64,000 nucleotides of DNA, taken from contig NC_133014.1 in the NCBI RefSeq assembly GCF_048564905.1, positions 2,108,001 to 2,172,000 of the forward strand, written 5' to 3'. Shown one piece after another: positions 1 through 12,830 of the stretch. Position 1 is the stretch's first letter; the number at the start of each line of letters is the position of its first letter. This DNA comes from Vicugna pacos. Its lineage: Eukaryota > Chordata > Mammalia > Artiodactyla > Camelidae. Made by a program: the position numbers and the translations under genes. The notes beneath the pieces are model-generated. The model searched no databases. It saw only the letters and a program-made list of their open reading frames with translations, and was not told where the DNA came from.

Positions 1-530
1 TGGCTTCTTTCACTCAGCAATAAGCATTGCAGTCTCTTCTATGTCTTTCCATGGGTCGATAGTTCACTTCTTTTGACTACTGAATAATATTCCACTATCT
101 ATATATACCACAGTTTTCTTATCGATTCCCCTACTGAAGGACATGCTGATTGCTTCCAAGTTCTGACAATTATTAATAAAGCTGCTATAATATCCAACTA
201 CAACTTTTTGTGTGGACATTTAAATTTTCAACTTCTTTAGGTAAATACCAAGAAGCATGATGTTTGAATCGTATGGTAAGAGTATGCTGAGTTTCATAAG
301 TCTCTAAACTGTCTTCCAAAGTGGCTGAACTATTTTGCATTCCCATCAATGATGAGTAAGAATTCCTGTTGCTTCACAACTTTGCCAGCATTTGGTGTTG
401 TCAGTTTTCTGGATTTTGGCCACTCTAATAGGTGCAATGATATCTTACTGTTTTAATTTGTACTTCCCTAATGACATATGATATGGAGCAAATTTTTGTA
501 TGCTTATCTGTGATCTGTATACAGGCATCC
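1..530 (-). mobile_element. Old L1 LINE, antisense, 3' part
   Basis: Reads as the reverse complement of an L1 3' region: the end of ORF2 and the 3' UTR with the usual phrases about figures in 'catgggtcg...ttccactatctatatata' and 'gctgctataatatcc'. It continues to the left of the window and resumes at about 1,320 after an inserted repeat. Heavily mutated and without an intact frame, so it is an old copy. Confidence is good for L1, low for subfamily. Confidence 0.75.
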
Positions 531-1320
531 CCTGCTTTCCAAAAGTCTGCTTTATGCCACTTTGCTTTTAGAGAAGAGCTACATTAGTACCTGTTTGCTA
601 ATCACAAGAAATCAGAAGAGAAAACAGGACACTAATGAACTTCTCTACAAAACAGAAACAGACTTGCAGACATAGTAAACAATCTTATGGTTACCAGGAA
701 AAGGGAGTGGGAAGGGATAAATTGGGAGTTTGAGATTTGCAAATGTTAACCACTATATATAAAAATAGATAAAAAACAGATTTCTTCTGTATAGCACAGG
801 GAACTATATTCAATATTTTGTAATAACCTTTAATGAAAAAGGATATGAAAACAAATATACATATATATACACATGACTGGGACACTACACTGTACACCAG
901 AAATGCACACATTGTGACTGACTATACTTCAATTAAAAAAAAGATATTAAATAATAATCATGAATACAAAAAAAAATCAGAAGAGGATTTTTACTTTTAT
1001 AAAAAAAGCAAAAAGAGGAAAAAGCATTCAGCTTTTGTTCTGCAACAAGCCATTACAGATCCAGCCCACCCCCTGAGAAACAACAGGGGCCCCACCAATC
1101 TCCTTCCCCAGACACTGTACTCAACATCCCAGCATCAAGTAGCCATAGCTCTGAACTGTCTCTGTGAGCATCTGTGCTTTCTCTCAATTTAATTTGTGCA
1201 TCTGTTAGCAAGATGCTTCCAAAGGTAATTGCTTCTTCTCTTTAAGGCATCTTGCCTTACAAAAGGTTGCACAAGGATGGTCTGCTTTCAGACAGCAGGG
1301 AAAACCTATAGCCTGTGGTG
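524..1320. repeat. Unclassified old interspersed repeat
   Basis: This block interrupts the antisense L1 on both sides and is itself interrupted by an L1 tail at 621-973. Its two arms (about 524-620 and 974-1,320) read as one element once the L1 tail is set aside: 'gcatcccctgctttccaaaa' at the left and a stretch with 'gcaagatgcttccaaaggtaa' cut short at the right. It looks like a mammalian interspersed repeat, possibly a DNA transposon, but I cannot name the family. The short open frame across it has no recognisable protein content. Confidence 0.4.
621..973 (+). mobile_element. L1 3' tail insertion with 12-bp target duplication
   Basis: A 5'-truncated L1 in sense orientation containing only the 3' UTR: 'cacagggaactatattcaat', a degenerate AT dinucleotide run, 'caattaaaaaaaa' tail. 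It is flanked by an exact 12-bp target-site duplication, AAATCAGAAGAG, at 609-620 and 974-985, which fixes both ends. It has no coding capacity. The clean duplication shows that it is younger than the repeat it landed in. Confidence 0.8.
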
Positions 1321-4130
1321 TCTATTAAGGTCTCTGGTGAGTTTTTTAACTAAGTTGCTTTCTTACATTTGAGTTTTAAGAGTTCTTTCTATATTTTAGG
1401 AACAGTCCTTTATCAGACAGCCGTTTGCCTGTATTTTCTCTCAGTCTAAAACTTATCTTCTCATTCCTTAGACAGTGTCTTTCTAGAGCAGAAGCTTTAA
1501 TTTTAATGAAGTCCGGCTTATCCATCCATTCTTTGCTGCTGTAATGAAAAACTCATCCACCTACTGAAGATCATCTACATTTTCTGCTCTGATATCTTCT
1601 GGGATTTTGCAGTTTCACATTTCACAGTTACATCTCTGATCCATTTTGAGTTAATTTTTGTCAAGGGTGTAGTTTCTGGCCTAGATTCATTAGTTTGCAA
1701 TGTGGATACCCAGTTGTTCCAACACTACTTGTTGAAAAGACTCTCTTGGCTCCATTGTGTTTCATTTGCTCCTTTATCAAAGATCATTTGTGGGTCTATA
1801 TCTCAGCTCCCTGTTCTGTTTCATCAGTCTGTTGGTCTAATCTTTCATCAATACTACGCTGTCTTGATTACTGTAGATTTATAGCAAATCTTTAAGTCAA
1901 ATAGTCAGTCTTCCAACTTCGTTCTTCTCCATCAATAGTGTTAGCTATTCTGGGTATTTTCCCTCTCCAAGTAAACTTTAGAATATGTTTGTCAATATCC
2001 ACAAAACAACTAGCTGGGATTTTGATAGGACTGCACTGAGTTTACAGATCAAGTCAGGAAGAACTGACATTTTGACAGTATTGAGTCTTCCTACCTGTGG
2101 ACATGGCATAACTCTCTGTTTAATTTTTCTCTGATATCTTTCAACAAAATTTTACACTTTTTCTCATAGAGCTCTTGTAATATTTTATTAGATTTATACC
2201 TAAGTATTTCACTTTCCCATGTTAAAATAAATGGTATTGTGTTTTTCATTTCAAATTCCACTTCTTTATTGCTGATATGGAGGGAAACAACTAACTTCTA
2301 TTTATTAAATTTGTATCTTAAAATCTTGCAATAATTGCTTATTAGTTTTAGGAGTTTTTTGGTTGATTCTTTCAGATTTTCTATGTAAATGATCATGTCA
2401 ACTGGGAACAAAGACAGTTTCTCCCTTCCCCTCTGTATACCTTTTGATTCCTTTTCTTGTCTCATTGCATTAGCTAGGACTTCCAGTTAATGTTGAAAAG
2501 CAGTGGTGAGAGGGGATATTCTTGGCTTGCTCCTGATCTTTGCAGGAAAGTTTCAAGCTTCTTACCATTAAGTATGTTAGTATGTTAGTTGTAGGTTTTC
2601 TATAGATAATCTTTATCAAGTTGAGAAAGTTCCCATCTATTCTTAGTTTACTAAGTTTTTAAATCATGAATGAGTGTTGGATTTTGTCAAACACAATTTC
2701 TGCATCTATTAATAGGATTTTTCTTTTTCTGTCTATTTATGTGATGGATACATTGATTGATTTTCAAACGCTGAACCAGCCTGTATATCTGGAATAAATC
2801 CTATGTGGTCATAGCATATAATTCTTCTTATACATAGTTAGATTCTAGTTACTAATATTTTCTTGAGGATTTTTATATCTATGTTTAAAGAGAGATTGTA
2901 GCTTTTTTTCTTCTTGCAATGTTTTCATATAATGGTAATGTTGGTCTTACAAATGAGTTAGGAAGTATTCTTTCTGCTTCTATCATCTGAAAAAGATTAT
3001 AAAGAATTGGTGTGGTGTCTTCCTTAAATGTTTGGTAGAATTCACCAGTGAATTCATCTGGGCCTTGTGCTTTCTGTTTAGAAAATTATTAGATGAATAT
3101 TTATATAAATATATATACTTGAATACTGCATTGCTATTATTACTTTCAACAAAGTTATTTAATTTTCACTTATTCCCTCTCTAATGCTCTTCCTTCCTTA
3201 ATAAAGATTAGAATTTTTGACCTATGTATTTTCCTTCTTGCTGAAGAACTTATTTTAACATTTCTTGAAGACAACTCAACTAGCAAAAAAATTCCCTGAA
3301 TTCTTGCTTGTCTGAGAAAGTCTTTATTTCTCCTTCACTTCAGAAGGATAATTTTGCAGGGTACAAAATTCTAGGTTGGTAGGTTTTTTTTTTCCCTATC
3401 TTAACGCTAAACATTTCACTCCAGCCTCTTAGCTTGCTTGCAATAGTGTCTTCAGAAGTTGGATGTAATTTTTATCTTCGCTCCTTCGTAGGTAAGGTTT
3501 TTGTCCCTCAAGCTTCTCTTACGACTTTTTCTTTCATTTTCTGTACCTTGAAAATGATATGCCCAGGTGTAGAATTTTCTTTCTTTCTTTCTCTTTCTTT
3601 TTCTTTCTTTCTTTCTATTCCTTCCTTCCTTTCTTTCCTTCCTTCCTTCTTGCATTAATTCTGCTCAGTGTTCTCTGAACTTCCTGGACTTGTGGCTAAG
3701 TGTCTGACATTCATTTGCAGAAATTCTCAGTCTTTACTGTTTCAAATATTTCTTATATTCCTGTCTTCATGGCTCTATGTGTCCTATAGTTCTTGGATAT
3801 TCTATTCTGTTTTGGTTTCTTTTTCAGTCATTTTTCTCTTGGCTTTTCGGTTTTGCAGGTTTCTTTTGAGATACTCTCAAGCTCAGAAATTGTTTGCTCA
3901 GCCAAGCCCCATTTACTAATGAGCCCATCAAAGGTATTCATAATTCCTGTTACAGTGTTTTTGATCTCCAGCATTCTTTTCTCGTCCTTTCTTAAAGTCT
4001 TCATCTCTCTGCTTACATTGCCCATCTGTCCTTGCAGGTTTATGCATTGGAACCTTTACCATTTTAATCACAGTTGCTCTGAATCCCTGGTTGAACAGTT
4101 GTGAGTCTGGTGGGCCTGTAATGCCTATGA
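1320..4130 (-). mobile_element. Old L1 LINE, antisense, ORF2 to 5' region
   Basis: Continuation of the antisense L1 from the left edge. About 1,330-3,100 reads backwards through the ORF2 C-terminal and reverse-transcriptase part (for example 'ttgagttaatttttgtcaag' near 1,650). About 3,200-4,130 resembles antisense sequence nearer the 5' end, ending with 'ttaatcacagttgctctgaa'. Many stops and small indels are present in all frames, so no protein is encoded. Subfamily is not determined. Confidence 0.7.
3577..3652. repeat. Pyrimidine microsatellite (TTTC/TTCC)n
   Basis: About 75 bp of imperfect TTTC and TTCC units on the plus strand, inside the antisense L1. Short overlapping open frames made of Ser/Phe/Leu or Arg/Lys/Glu come only from this simple sequence. 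Confidence 0.9.
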
Positions 4131-4149
4131 TTCTGCTTCTTATTCTCTC

Positions 4150-4352
4150 TTTGACACAGAAAATGGCATACAAATACATAAATTGTACATAAAGGAAAAC
4201 TACATAATTATGTAAATAAATGTAAATTAGATTACTCCACTTGTATATATAAATTGTACATGATTATAAGTTATACATGATTATATATAAATTATATATC
4301 ATATGTAATTATATATATATATATATATCACTATTTTGTATATATATAATAA
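4150..4352. repeat. AT-rich simple sequence
   Basis: Runs of TATA, ATGTAAAT and an (AT)n tract at about 4,310-4,330 next to the end of the antisense L1. This is simple sequence with no gene content. Confidence 0.75.
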
Positions 4353-6335
4353 AAAGAGAGACAGAGAGACAAATAAGGAGCAGAATTCTGTCCACAGGCA
4401 ATAAAGACACACCAGATAAACAGATGGAAACTGAGGTGAGCTTTCCTGTGCCCTCAGGAAGGGAGGGTGTCAGCACAGCTTTTGCAGTTTCATGGCTCTA
4501 GAGCAACTTGCTCTGCTCAAATCAAGGCGTTTCTGACTGGCACCTGCAGGCTGCTTTCCTCCCCAACTTTTACCTGGTCCTGCTCCGTCCTTTGCGGCAT
4601 CAGCCCGGCTCAGTCCACTTGGCTCCCAGCAGTTCTCCTCAAAGAGAGGCTTTGTCGAAAAAAAGAGCCTTATTTGGTTAGTTTCAAAAATCCATAGGCT
4701 CACATGGCTCCAGAAACGTCCATCCTCATCACCGTGCCTTTGCTCCCCCTGCCGGTGGCTGCTGCTTTCATGTGAGCCCACCATGCTTTCTAGGGAGAGC
4801 CTGGTACCCATTTCAGACACAACAGGAATCACACTGCCATCCCTTCACTTCCTCCTATACACCTGCTGACACCAGACGTGGGGTAACTTGTCACCTAGTT
4901 TGTTTTAGGTACTAGGTTGTCTGTGGGTTTTGGGTTTTGCCATGGTTGTAGCTGTTTTTATGCAGAGATTCAAAGAGACTAAAAACTGCCTCTCCAATAA
5001 CTTCTCATTTCTCCTTAAACCTTTAATAATAACAAGGTGGGTCTCTCTGGAAGTGCCTAGTTCCAAACAGCCAAAGCCCAACTTTTCAATTATAAAATAT
5101 AGAAACAAAAATGATAAGTTATTCATGTAAGGAGTACACACTAAATATCCATAATTATGAATTATGAGTAACTAATTAAACATATCACCAGATTTAATGT
5201 TTACATTTTCTGCAAGAAAATCTATGCTGGAATTATGAAACATTCTCTTTCAGGCAGAAATCAGCCTGAATAAACACCCAAGGAGGATGAAACAGTCTTC
5301 TGAGAAAGTAAGCCTTGCATTTGATTAAAAGATTCTATAGCTTAAGATACTTCTGGGATCATTTCCAGGAACACATACGTAATTTACAGTGACTGACTAT
5401 TCGCTGCCAACAATTCTGTTCTCCCAACTTTATAATAAATGCAGGAGACACCAATTTGAGGGGGGTAAAAAAAGTCCATCTCCCATTTTCTAACAATGAA
5501 TGTCAAGTCCAGATATATCTGCATGAAATACATCTGTACCCAGGCTTAGAGATTTTAAACATAAACTGAGATCTATAGTTTTGACTCTTTGTTGTTACAG
5601 AAAATTAAGTCTATATTATAAAAACTATAATTGCCCTAAGACTAACAGTTCCCTTTCAAATTTAATAATCTATTAAATTTTATGATTCACTTTCTAGTGC
5701 TTGGTACTAAGAGATAAGAAAATAAAGGAGATGTACCCTGTCCCTCAGGGAATTCAGAAGCAGGCGTGTGCATCCAGGAGCATACATACTGACATACTCA
5801 GGGAGGGCTGGTGTGGGTATTACACAGAATTAAGCCCAAAGGGCAGTATAACAGAAGTGTGAAGAAATCACTTAAGAAAAACAGAGAGGAAAACATCAAG
5901 GCATTAGGAAAAAACAACCCAGAAGAGGGACTGTTTGAGACAGGCTTTGAAGAACAAGCAGCATTTCACCAGGCAGAAAAGTAAAGGAAGGACCTGAAAG
6001 TCAGGGAGAACCAAGGCAAACAGAGATATTAAAAACAAAACAAAACAAAACAAACAAACAAAAACTGACATAGTAGGAAATCGTCAAGTAATCTGAGTAG
6101 GGAAAAATAAGAGAACTTAAAAAAAAAACAGTTCAGATTGATTTGCTAGACTTCAACTGCTATTTTATTCTACACTCGATGAATAATTTCAGTATCTCAT
6201 CCTAAATACAAATTTTTCAGATAAACCAACAAAGAATAAGGGAGCATGACAAGAACAAAAATGGTTAAAATAGTCAGTTCACTATGTCATCAGTCAGCTA
6301 GATAGTCAAGAATCCCTGTGAAGAGCTAATCAGAT
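4353..6335. other. Intergenic stretch, mostly unrecognised
   Basis: No gene is recognised. About 4,400-4,860 is moderately GC-rich and could be the far 5' part of the neighbouring antisense L1 or unique DNA. About 5,690-6,010 has the look of an antisense L2-like relic ('gtgcttggtactaagagata', 'tttcaccaggcagaaaagta'), but the match is weak. A CAAAA-type simple repeat lies at 6,030-6,065. Confidence 0.4.
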
Positions 6336-8745
6336 TTTTTCCATTTTTTTTTCAGTTTTGAAATATGTAATTGACATATCGCACTGTCCACGTTTTTGAT
6401 TGAAGTATAGTCGATGCACAATATTACTATGTAAGTTTCAGGTGTACTACCATAGATGGTACTGAGTGTTCTGCTGACGTTCACAACTAGGATTTCAGTT
6501 TCAGGTCTGACATTTAGGTCTCTAATCCACTTCGAGTTTATTTTTGTGTATAGTGTGAGGAAATGTTTTAATCTCATTCTTCTATAGGCAGCTGTCTCAT
6601 ATTCCCAGCACCACTTACTGAAGAGACTGTCTTTTCTCCATTGTATATTCTTGTCTCATTTATCACAGATTAATGGACCAAAGATGCCTGGGTTCATTTC
6701 TGGGCTCTCTATTCTGTTCCATTTATCCATATGTTTGTTTTTGTGCCAATACCATGCTGTTTTTTCATTTTTTTGGACCATTTTATAAAATTAGTCAGTT
6801 TACAATGTTGTGTCAATTTCTGGTATACAGCATAATGTTTCAGTCACACATATTCATACAAATATTCCATTTCATATTTTTTCATTATAGGTTACTACAA
6901 GATATTGAACATAGTTCCCTGTGCCATACAGTAGAAACTTGTTGTTTATCTATCTTACATATAGTAGTTAGTATCTGCAAATCTCCCAGTTTATCCCTGA
7001 CCACCCCTTCCTTCCCCTGGTAACCATAAGTTTGTATTCTATGTCTGTGAGTCTGTTTCTGTTTTGTACATAAATTCATTTCTGTATTTCTTTTTAGATT
7101 CCACATATAAGCGGTATCATATGATCTTTGTCTTTCTTTTCCTGATTTACTTCAATTAATATGGTAATCTCCAGGTCCATCCATGTTGCTGCAAATGACA
7201 TTATTTCATTCCTTTTTATGGCTGAGTAGTGTTCCTTTGTATAAATATACCATGACTTCTTTATCCAGTCATGGACACTTGGGTTGTTTCCATGTCTTGG
7301 CTATTGTATATAGTGCTGCTATGAACACAGGGGTGCATGCGTCTTTCCAAATTAGAGTTCCCTCCAGCTATATGCCCAGGTATATATTTGCTTGATGTTA
7401 CATTAGAGATTTCTTAAACTGTTCTAATTTTTAAATTTGTTCTTCTTTTTAATGTTCTGATTGAATAATTTCCATTATTCTATCTTCCAGATCACTTACG
7501 GATTCTTGTGTATCATCTAGTCTATTAATTCCTTCTAGTGTGTTTTTCACTTTATTTATTGTATTCTTCTGTTCTAACTGGTTCTTTTTTTTAATTTTCT
7601 AGTTTCATGTTAAAATTCTCACTGTGTTCATCTATTCTTTTCCCTGATCCAGTTAGCATTATTAGTAATGTTTTGAGTTCTTTATCTGGTAAGTTGTTTA
7701 TTTTGACTTCATTTCTCAGGTTATTCTCTTGCTCTTTCAGCTGAGACCAGTTCCTCTATCTTCTCATTTTCCTTAACTTTCTCTGTCTCTACGAAGTTAG
7801 GTGAAACAAGTTACTAATTGTGGTCTCAAGCAGGGGCCCTTATGTGAAAGCATCCCTCTACAGACTGCGTGCACCCAGCTGCTTTGGTGGGAGTGCTGGA
7901 TTTGACATGCACATAAGTCATGTCCTTCCACAGGGTGTGCTGGCAGCTGTCACCCTGGTAGGAGGTGAGGCTGTAGATGGCAGGGCTAGTTCCAGGACCA
8001 GGTGTGAGGCGGGGCTGCCCCTCCGCTCATCGCTGTCACCACCCTATAAGGTTGGGGTCCGGTCCCTAGTTGCTGGAGCAGAAGTCCTGAGGGTCGGGTC
8101 CAAGCTGGCTCTGTTCCCTATAATGTGTGCTCCCTCTCCTCCAACGCCGGCGCTCTCACCCTGGAGGGAGCAGCACTGGAGCAAGAGGGGCCCGTGCAGG
8201 CTCTCAGCTTGTGATGAGTTCTGGGCTGCTTCTGAAGCTTCGGGTGGGGACTTGCCAGTAGCAGCCGCCCCCGCTCTGCGCGGACAGCACTCTGTGTCCG
8301 AGCCGCCTCCATCCCTCACTGCTGACCTCGCCCTTCACCTCGCAGGCCCCGTGCCAGTGCGAGCTGCACTGCAAGGCGGCCCTCCTGTGTTTTGGGCCTG
8401 TGTCAGAGCACAGGCTGTGGCAGTCTGGCCGCCTTCAAGGTGGGCTGCTTCTGATGAACCACCGGTGTGAGCTCCGTGATGGCTGCCCCGCAGACGCCCC
8501 TTCAAGTCACCCAGTCTGCTGCCCCTCGCCCGGCGGGGACTTGCTGTGAGTGAGAGGGGCTGGAGTGCCCAGGGGACTCGGGCTGTGGTGTGTACCTGGG
8601 CAGTGAGGGGCACGGGGCAGCCATCAGAGCGGCCCTCAGTCCCCTCTCCACCCTGCTTCAGGAGCAAGCCAGCCGGTTCTGCCGCGGACCACGTGACCAA
8701 GCAAGTGCGGGCAGGTGACTTCCACTGCGGCTGATGTGCACAGGC
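6336..8745 (-). mobile_element. L1 LINE, antisense, 3' end to GC-rich 5' UTR with internal loss
   Basis: Starts with a T-run (inverted poly-A) and an antisense L1 3' end, then jumps at about 6,473 to antisense ORF2 sequence. A second antisense L1 3' end occupies about 6,776-7,400. Beyond it comes ORF1-type sequence (7,430-7,800) and then a GC-rich block to about 8,745 that reads as an antisense L1 5' UTR ('gggagtgctggatttgacat'). ORF2 is mostly missing. This is either nested insertion of two L1s or one L1 with a large internal deletion. The 650-bp open frame at 7,820-8,470 lies antisense on the 5' UTR and is not taken as a gene. Confidence 0.7.
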
Positions 8746-9715
8746 ACTAAACCAACGATAAATGGAGATGGCATGATCCTTCAACAAAGCAACTCGCTGT
8801 CACTGATTTTTGTTGGCAAATGCCTAATAAAAAGTCTAATCATTTATATTTTGACATTTCAACCTCAAAGACACAGGACACTTAACAGAGTAGTAAAAAA
8901 AAATACTCATTGACCCTTTTGATTCAAATCAGAGTGAAAAGGGAATATGAGGGTATCCTAGAAGACCCTCCCCCTGGGAGTATTGATGAGTGGAGGTGAT
9001 GAGAGGTGACAAACATTCAAAAGCAGAAAACAAGCCTCTTGGGTCAAGCTGAAGACTATGCTGTATCACCCAGAAAGGTGCAGCTCTAGTTTACATTGAA
9101 AATGCTGATCATGCTATGCATTTGCTTGATTTCCTATGTGGTAGTAGCAATACACAGTAGCTGGCTTGTAGCACCAGTCACGGCCAAGTCCAGGGTCTTA
9201 ATAATTACCTCCCAACTATCCCCTCAGGTCCTCATTAATTTCCAGTGAGCACTCAGTTGCTACATTTTAAAAGTCAATTGCTAAAAAAAAAAAATAGCAT
9301 TATTTTCACGTAACGAGTACATGTACAGCATGGCTATAATAAATAATGAAGCTCCTCTGTTGTTTATATAATCTGCAAGGTCAAAGATATATCCTGTTTT
9401 CCAGATAGGTGGTGAAATAACAAAGAACTGAACTGTGCTGATGTGCTCGGCACCCTACCAGACTTCCCAGTCTCTCACCATCTGGTCTCACCTACCCTAT
9501 GGAACTCACTCTAGCATGTACACTGCACGCTTGGGTAAGACAGGCTCCTCTGGATGCTGGAGGCTATCTAAATTTCAGTAAGTCAATGATAACTTTAAGG
9601 TACTAATTAAAGACATTTTAGGAATGAGAATAAGAGAACTCAGCAAGGTATAGGGCAGGTGAGGATAACGGTGCTACACAGGAAGCCCCCAAAGAAGAGA
9701 AGGGGCACCAGATTT
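8746..9715. other. Intergenic stretch, nothing recognised
   Basis: Ordinary AT-rich mammalian sequence with short poly-A runs. I see no gene, RNA or named repeat in it. Confidence 0.4.
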
Positions 9716-9719
9716 ACCA

Positions 9720-9850
9720 AAAATACAGTGTACACTTGTCCTGGTATTAATGTGCCTAATCCTCACAATACCCCGGTAATAGAAAGATTATCCACATGGA
9801 TATAGATGAGGCAATGAGGCTCTAAGGAACTTGTGACTCAGAGAGGGCTG
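9720..9850 (+). mobile_element. MIR SINE relic
   Basis: Contains the MIR core order 'taatcctcacaataccc' followed by a diverged 'gatgaggcaatgaggctcta' and 'gaacttgtgac'. This is a mammal-wide, very old SINE that has lost its tRNA-like head. No target duplication is visible. Confidence 0.6.
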
Positions 9851-9859
9851 ATTATACTT

Positions 9860-11610
9860 ATTTCCAGGAACCAATCATTACACCTAATTTATCTGCATGT
9901 CAAAGTCCTCAGCCAACACAGCTTGCAGAGGCTCAGCTGGCCTTTACTACATCTGTTACCTAGTGGAGTATTTCCCAGTCTTTAACGTGCATCCTATCCC
10001 CTGTGGGTCTTGCTGAGATGCACGGTCTTGGGCGGATTCTGCATCTCTAACAAGTGCTCACATGTGAGGGGGCATCCACAGCAGGTCCCAGAAAGGATGG
10101 GGATCCCAGAAAAAGAGGTGAGAAGTTTTTAAAAGAGTTTGGAGGCCATCGATAACAGCTGAATTTAAAAGAAGTCTGTGTACTTTGGACAGAGCCAGAA
10201 ATGAGAGCACACGCAGAGATGCTCAGTAGCACGTGGTACAAGCCAGCTGTCTAAGGGAAGGGAACAAATAATGTACTGAACTGCTCTATAAAATTAAGAA
10301 AACCACCTCGCTTATGCAGGTTCCCTCCAATCTGGTGCCTCAGCACTGGGTGATGGAGGGCTTGGCCCGGCAATGGAGCAACATGAAGTTCAGGCAGCCC
10401 AGCCACACCACCCACAAGAGAGGCTATGACGACAACTTTCAGTCATGATCCAACTCTGATGGAGAGAACCTCGCCTGACATACTTTAAGGCTTTTTCCAG
10501 TTTATCTGGGAGCTATTTCTTTTTTAACATTCCAGTAAGCCAAGGGTTCCTTTCTGACAAAGTAAAACACGATGAGCATTCATGGACTAAACACCAATTC
10601 ACAACCACCTGCCAGTTCCCTTTAATTAACCCATCATTCATCTCAAAGCACAATTTTTCACCAGAACCACTGTGGCTTCAGAGCCTACTGACTACACATT
10701 GAAAAAGTTTTGATAAGTAGCTTTATTTTTTAGTTATTATAACCCATGTGCAGTAACTCTGGTTATTGTCAACATATACACATGTGCATAAGGATATCTG
10801 AATACACACACACACACACACACACCATGAAATCTATCTTCTATTCCAAAAAGAAAGACTAAACACTGCCTAATACTGATGGGACCCAGAGAGTGAGTGA
10901 GCAGTGCTCGGGTAACAGAACAATAAGGACACATTGAAGTATGACTTTTGGGGTCCTACAGCTTCCTCTGAATTAGTCTTTGCCTCCCAGGCCCTGAGGT
11001 CGAGGCTCCTAACTCTCACTTCTTGCCTTTGTGTTTTGGTTGCATATGCCATCAGTGCACCATAGCCCAAAGACAGAAAATCACCTTTCAATATTCAGCA
11101 GCTTTTGGTATACTTTGTTTTTTTTGAGCTCCTATGTCTTCTATCTAGTACCTAGGGCAACAAATTTTGATGCAACTCACATACAAAGATGGAATGTGCT
11201 TATGTTCTGTTCTTTCATTTTTTAATTTTCAAAGTCTGTTAATTAATTAACCATGAATGACCAGCATGATGATAAAGATACTAATATCTTGCTGTTTCTG
11301 GAAAACCCTGAACCCACACCAATCCCTATTGTATAAAAACACACTTGAGGAAATAAAATTACTCATCTTTCTTTATAAAATTCTGAAAATAATAAATTAT
11401 AAAAAGGAAATATTTTAGAAGAAATTTCATGAACAATTAGATAAATGGCGATACTTAAGTTAAAAGAGTGATGTCCAGCTTAGAGTCACCGAATCCTATG
11501 ACATCTACTCCATCAGTACCTTTTAAATCCATCCATTTTTCATTACCCTAGCTACCATCATCTCTCATTTAGACATCTTCAAAATACAATGAGTAGTTTT
11601 CCACTGCAAA
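9860..11610. other. Intergenic stretch with a CA microsatellite
   Basis: No gene is recognised. A (CA)n tract of about 24 bp is at 10,803-10,826. The rest is unique-looking AT-rich sequence. Confidence 0.4.
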
Positions 11611-11614
11611 CTCC

Positions 11615-12085
11615 TTTCCAACAGTGCTTCACCTTGAGATCACACCATCAGCCTGACTCTATCGTTTCCTGGCTTACAACCTTCTACTGGCTTCTCATTG
11701 CTCTAAGGAATAAGACCCAAAAAATCCTCTAGCCTACAAAACCCTGCATTGCATGGTCTTTGCCAGCCCAACATTTCCTCCAACCAACCTTCCTCCATTC
11801 CTTTGCTTCTACAGGACTTTTGCACATGGCATTGAACCAATTCTCCAACCTCTAGCTGAGACATTATCATCTTTCAAATCTCAATTCAAGCATCCTTTCC
11901 AGGGGGGAGCCTTCCCTACCCCCCAGGGTGTGGCAGTTTCTTTGTTTTGTGTTCCTAGAGCACTATTTTTCCTTCCTTCAGTTTCCTCAGTTGTCACTAT
12001 GCATTCATTTAAGTAATTACAAGAGTGTGCAGTGTCTAACACTGTGCCCGGCAAGTACAACACATGCAATAATTGATCATTTATC
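11615..12085 (+). mobile_element. L2 LINE 3' relic, sense
   Basis: Follows the L2 3' order: 'ggcttctcattgctctaagg' (the end of ORF2), 'caaaaccctgcattgcatgg', 'ggacttttgcacatggcatt', then a 3' end resembling 'taacactgtgcccggcaagt'. The sequence is strongly diverged, as expected for this ancient family, and no frame remains open. Confidence 0.65.
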
Positions 12086-12344
12086 GTAATCCACTTTATG
12101 ATTATTTGTAAACATGCACTGCCATGCTGACAAATGGAGTTGCTTCTTAGAATTGCCAAGGCAAGACCCTATTTAATTTCCAACTGAAGCGACTATTGTA
12201 CAATCCCATTAAGTGATTTCATGGTTATGTGCGCCAGGAAATAGAGCAATACTGGAGGAAATCACCAATCCTATCTATTACATCCATGACAAATTTTAGT
12301 GAATCATTGAGTATCCGTAGCATCATTATAAAATTCAATTGGAA

Positions 12345-12576
12345 ATCCCGAATTCCAACTTTTTCAGGATTTGCGGATGCTAACCACTATATATAAAATA
12401 GATAAAGAGCAAGGTCCTACTGTATAGTACTGGGAACTATATTCAATACCTTGTAATAGCCCATAATGAAAAAGAATATGAAAAGAATATATATGTATGT
12501 GTATAACTGAATCACTATGCTGTACATCAGAAATTAACACAACATTGTAAACCAACTATACTTCAATTAAAAAAAC
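12345..12576 (+). mobile_element. L1 3' tail insertion
   Basis: A short sense L1 3' end: 'gggaactatattcaatacct', an ATGT run, 'caactatacttcaattaaaa'. It is bounded by a 10-bp direct repeat TCAATTGGAA at 12,335-12,344 and 12,577-12,586, consistent with a target-site duplication. The first 30 bp after the left repeat are not clearly L1. Confidence 0.7.
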
Positions 12577-12787
12577 TCAATTGGAACACTGGAGAAAAAA
12601 GCAATCTAGTCCATTTTTCTCCTATTTTCACATAAACATAATAAAACTTGGATTACAAACCTTCCCACATACAATCTAAGCTATTCAAGCATACTGTACT
12701 CTTGAAAAGTCAAAAAATGCTCTTCATAACTGGTCATTAAAAAGCTCCTCCCATCACACCAGTTACCTCCCTTAAACTTTTTTTTAA

Positions 12788-12830
12788 ACTTCTTTTATTG
12801 ATTTATAATCATTTTACAATGTTGTGTCAC
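12788..12830 (-). mobile_element. Very short antisense L1 3' end
   Basis: About 40 bp reading 'attgatttataatcatttta' and 'caatgttgtgtca' after a T-run: the inverted last few dozen bases of an L1. It resembles the better-bounded fragment at 56,244-56,297, but no target duplication is evident here. Confidence 0.5.

Noticed and set aside
3434-3658. Ser/Phe/Leu-rich frame as a membrane peptide
   Set aside because: It comes from the pyrimidine microsatellite within an antisense L1.
7820-8470. 216-codon plus-strand open frame in GC-rich sequence
   Set aside because: It runs antisense over an L1 5' UTR. High G+C makes stop codons rare, the protein has no domain, and no promoter or splice context supports it.
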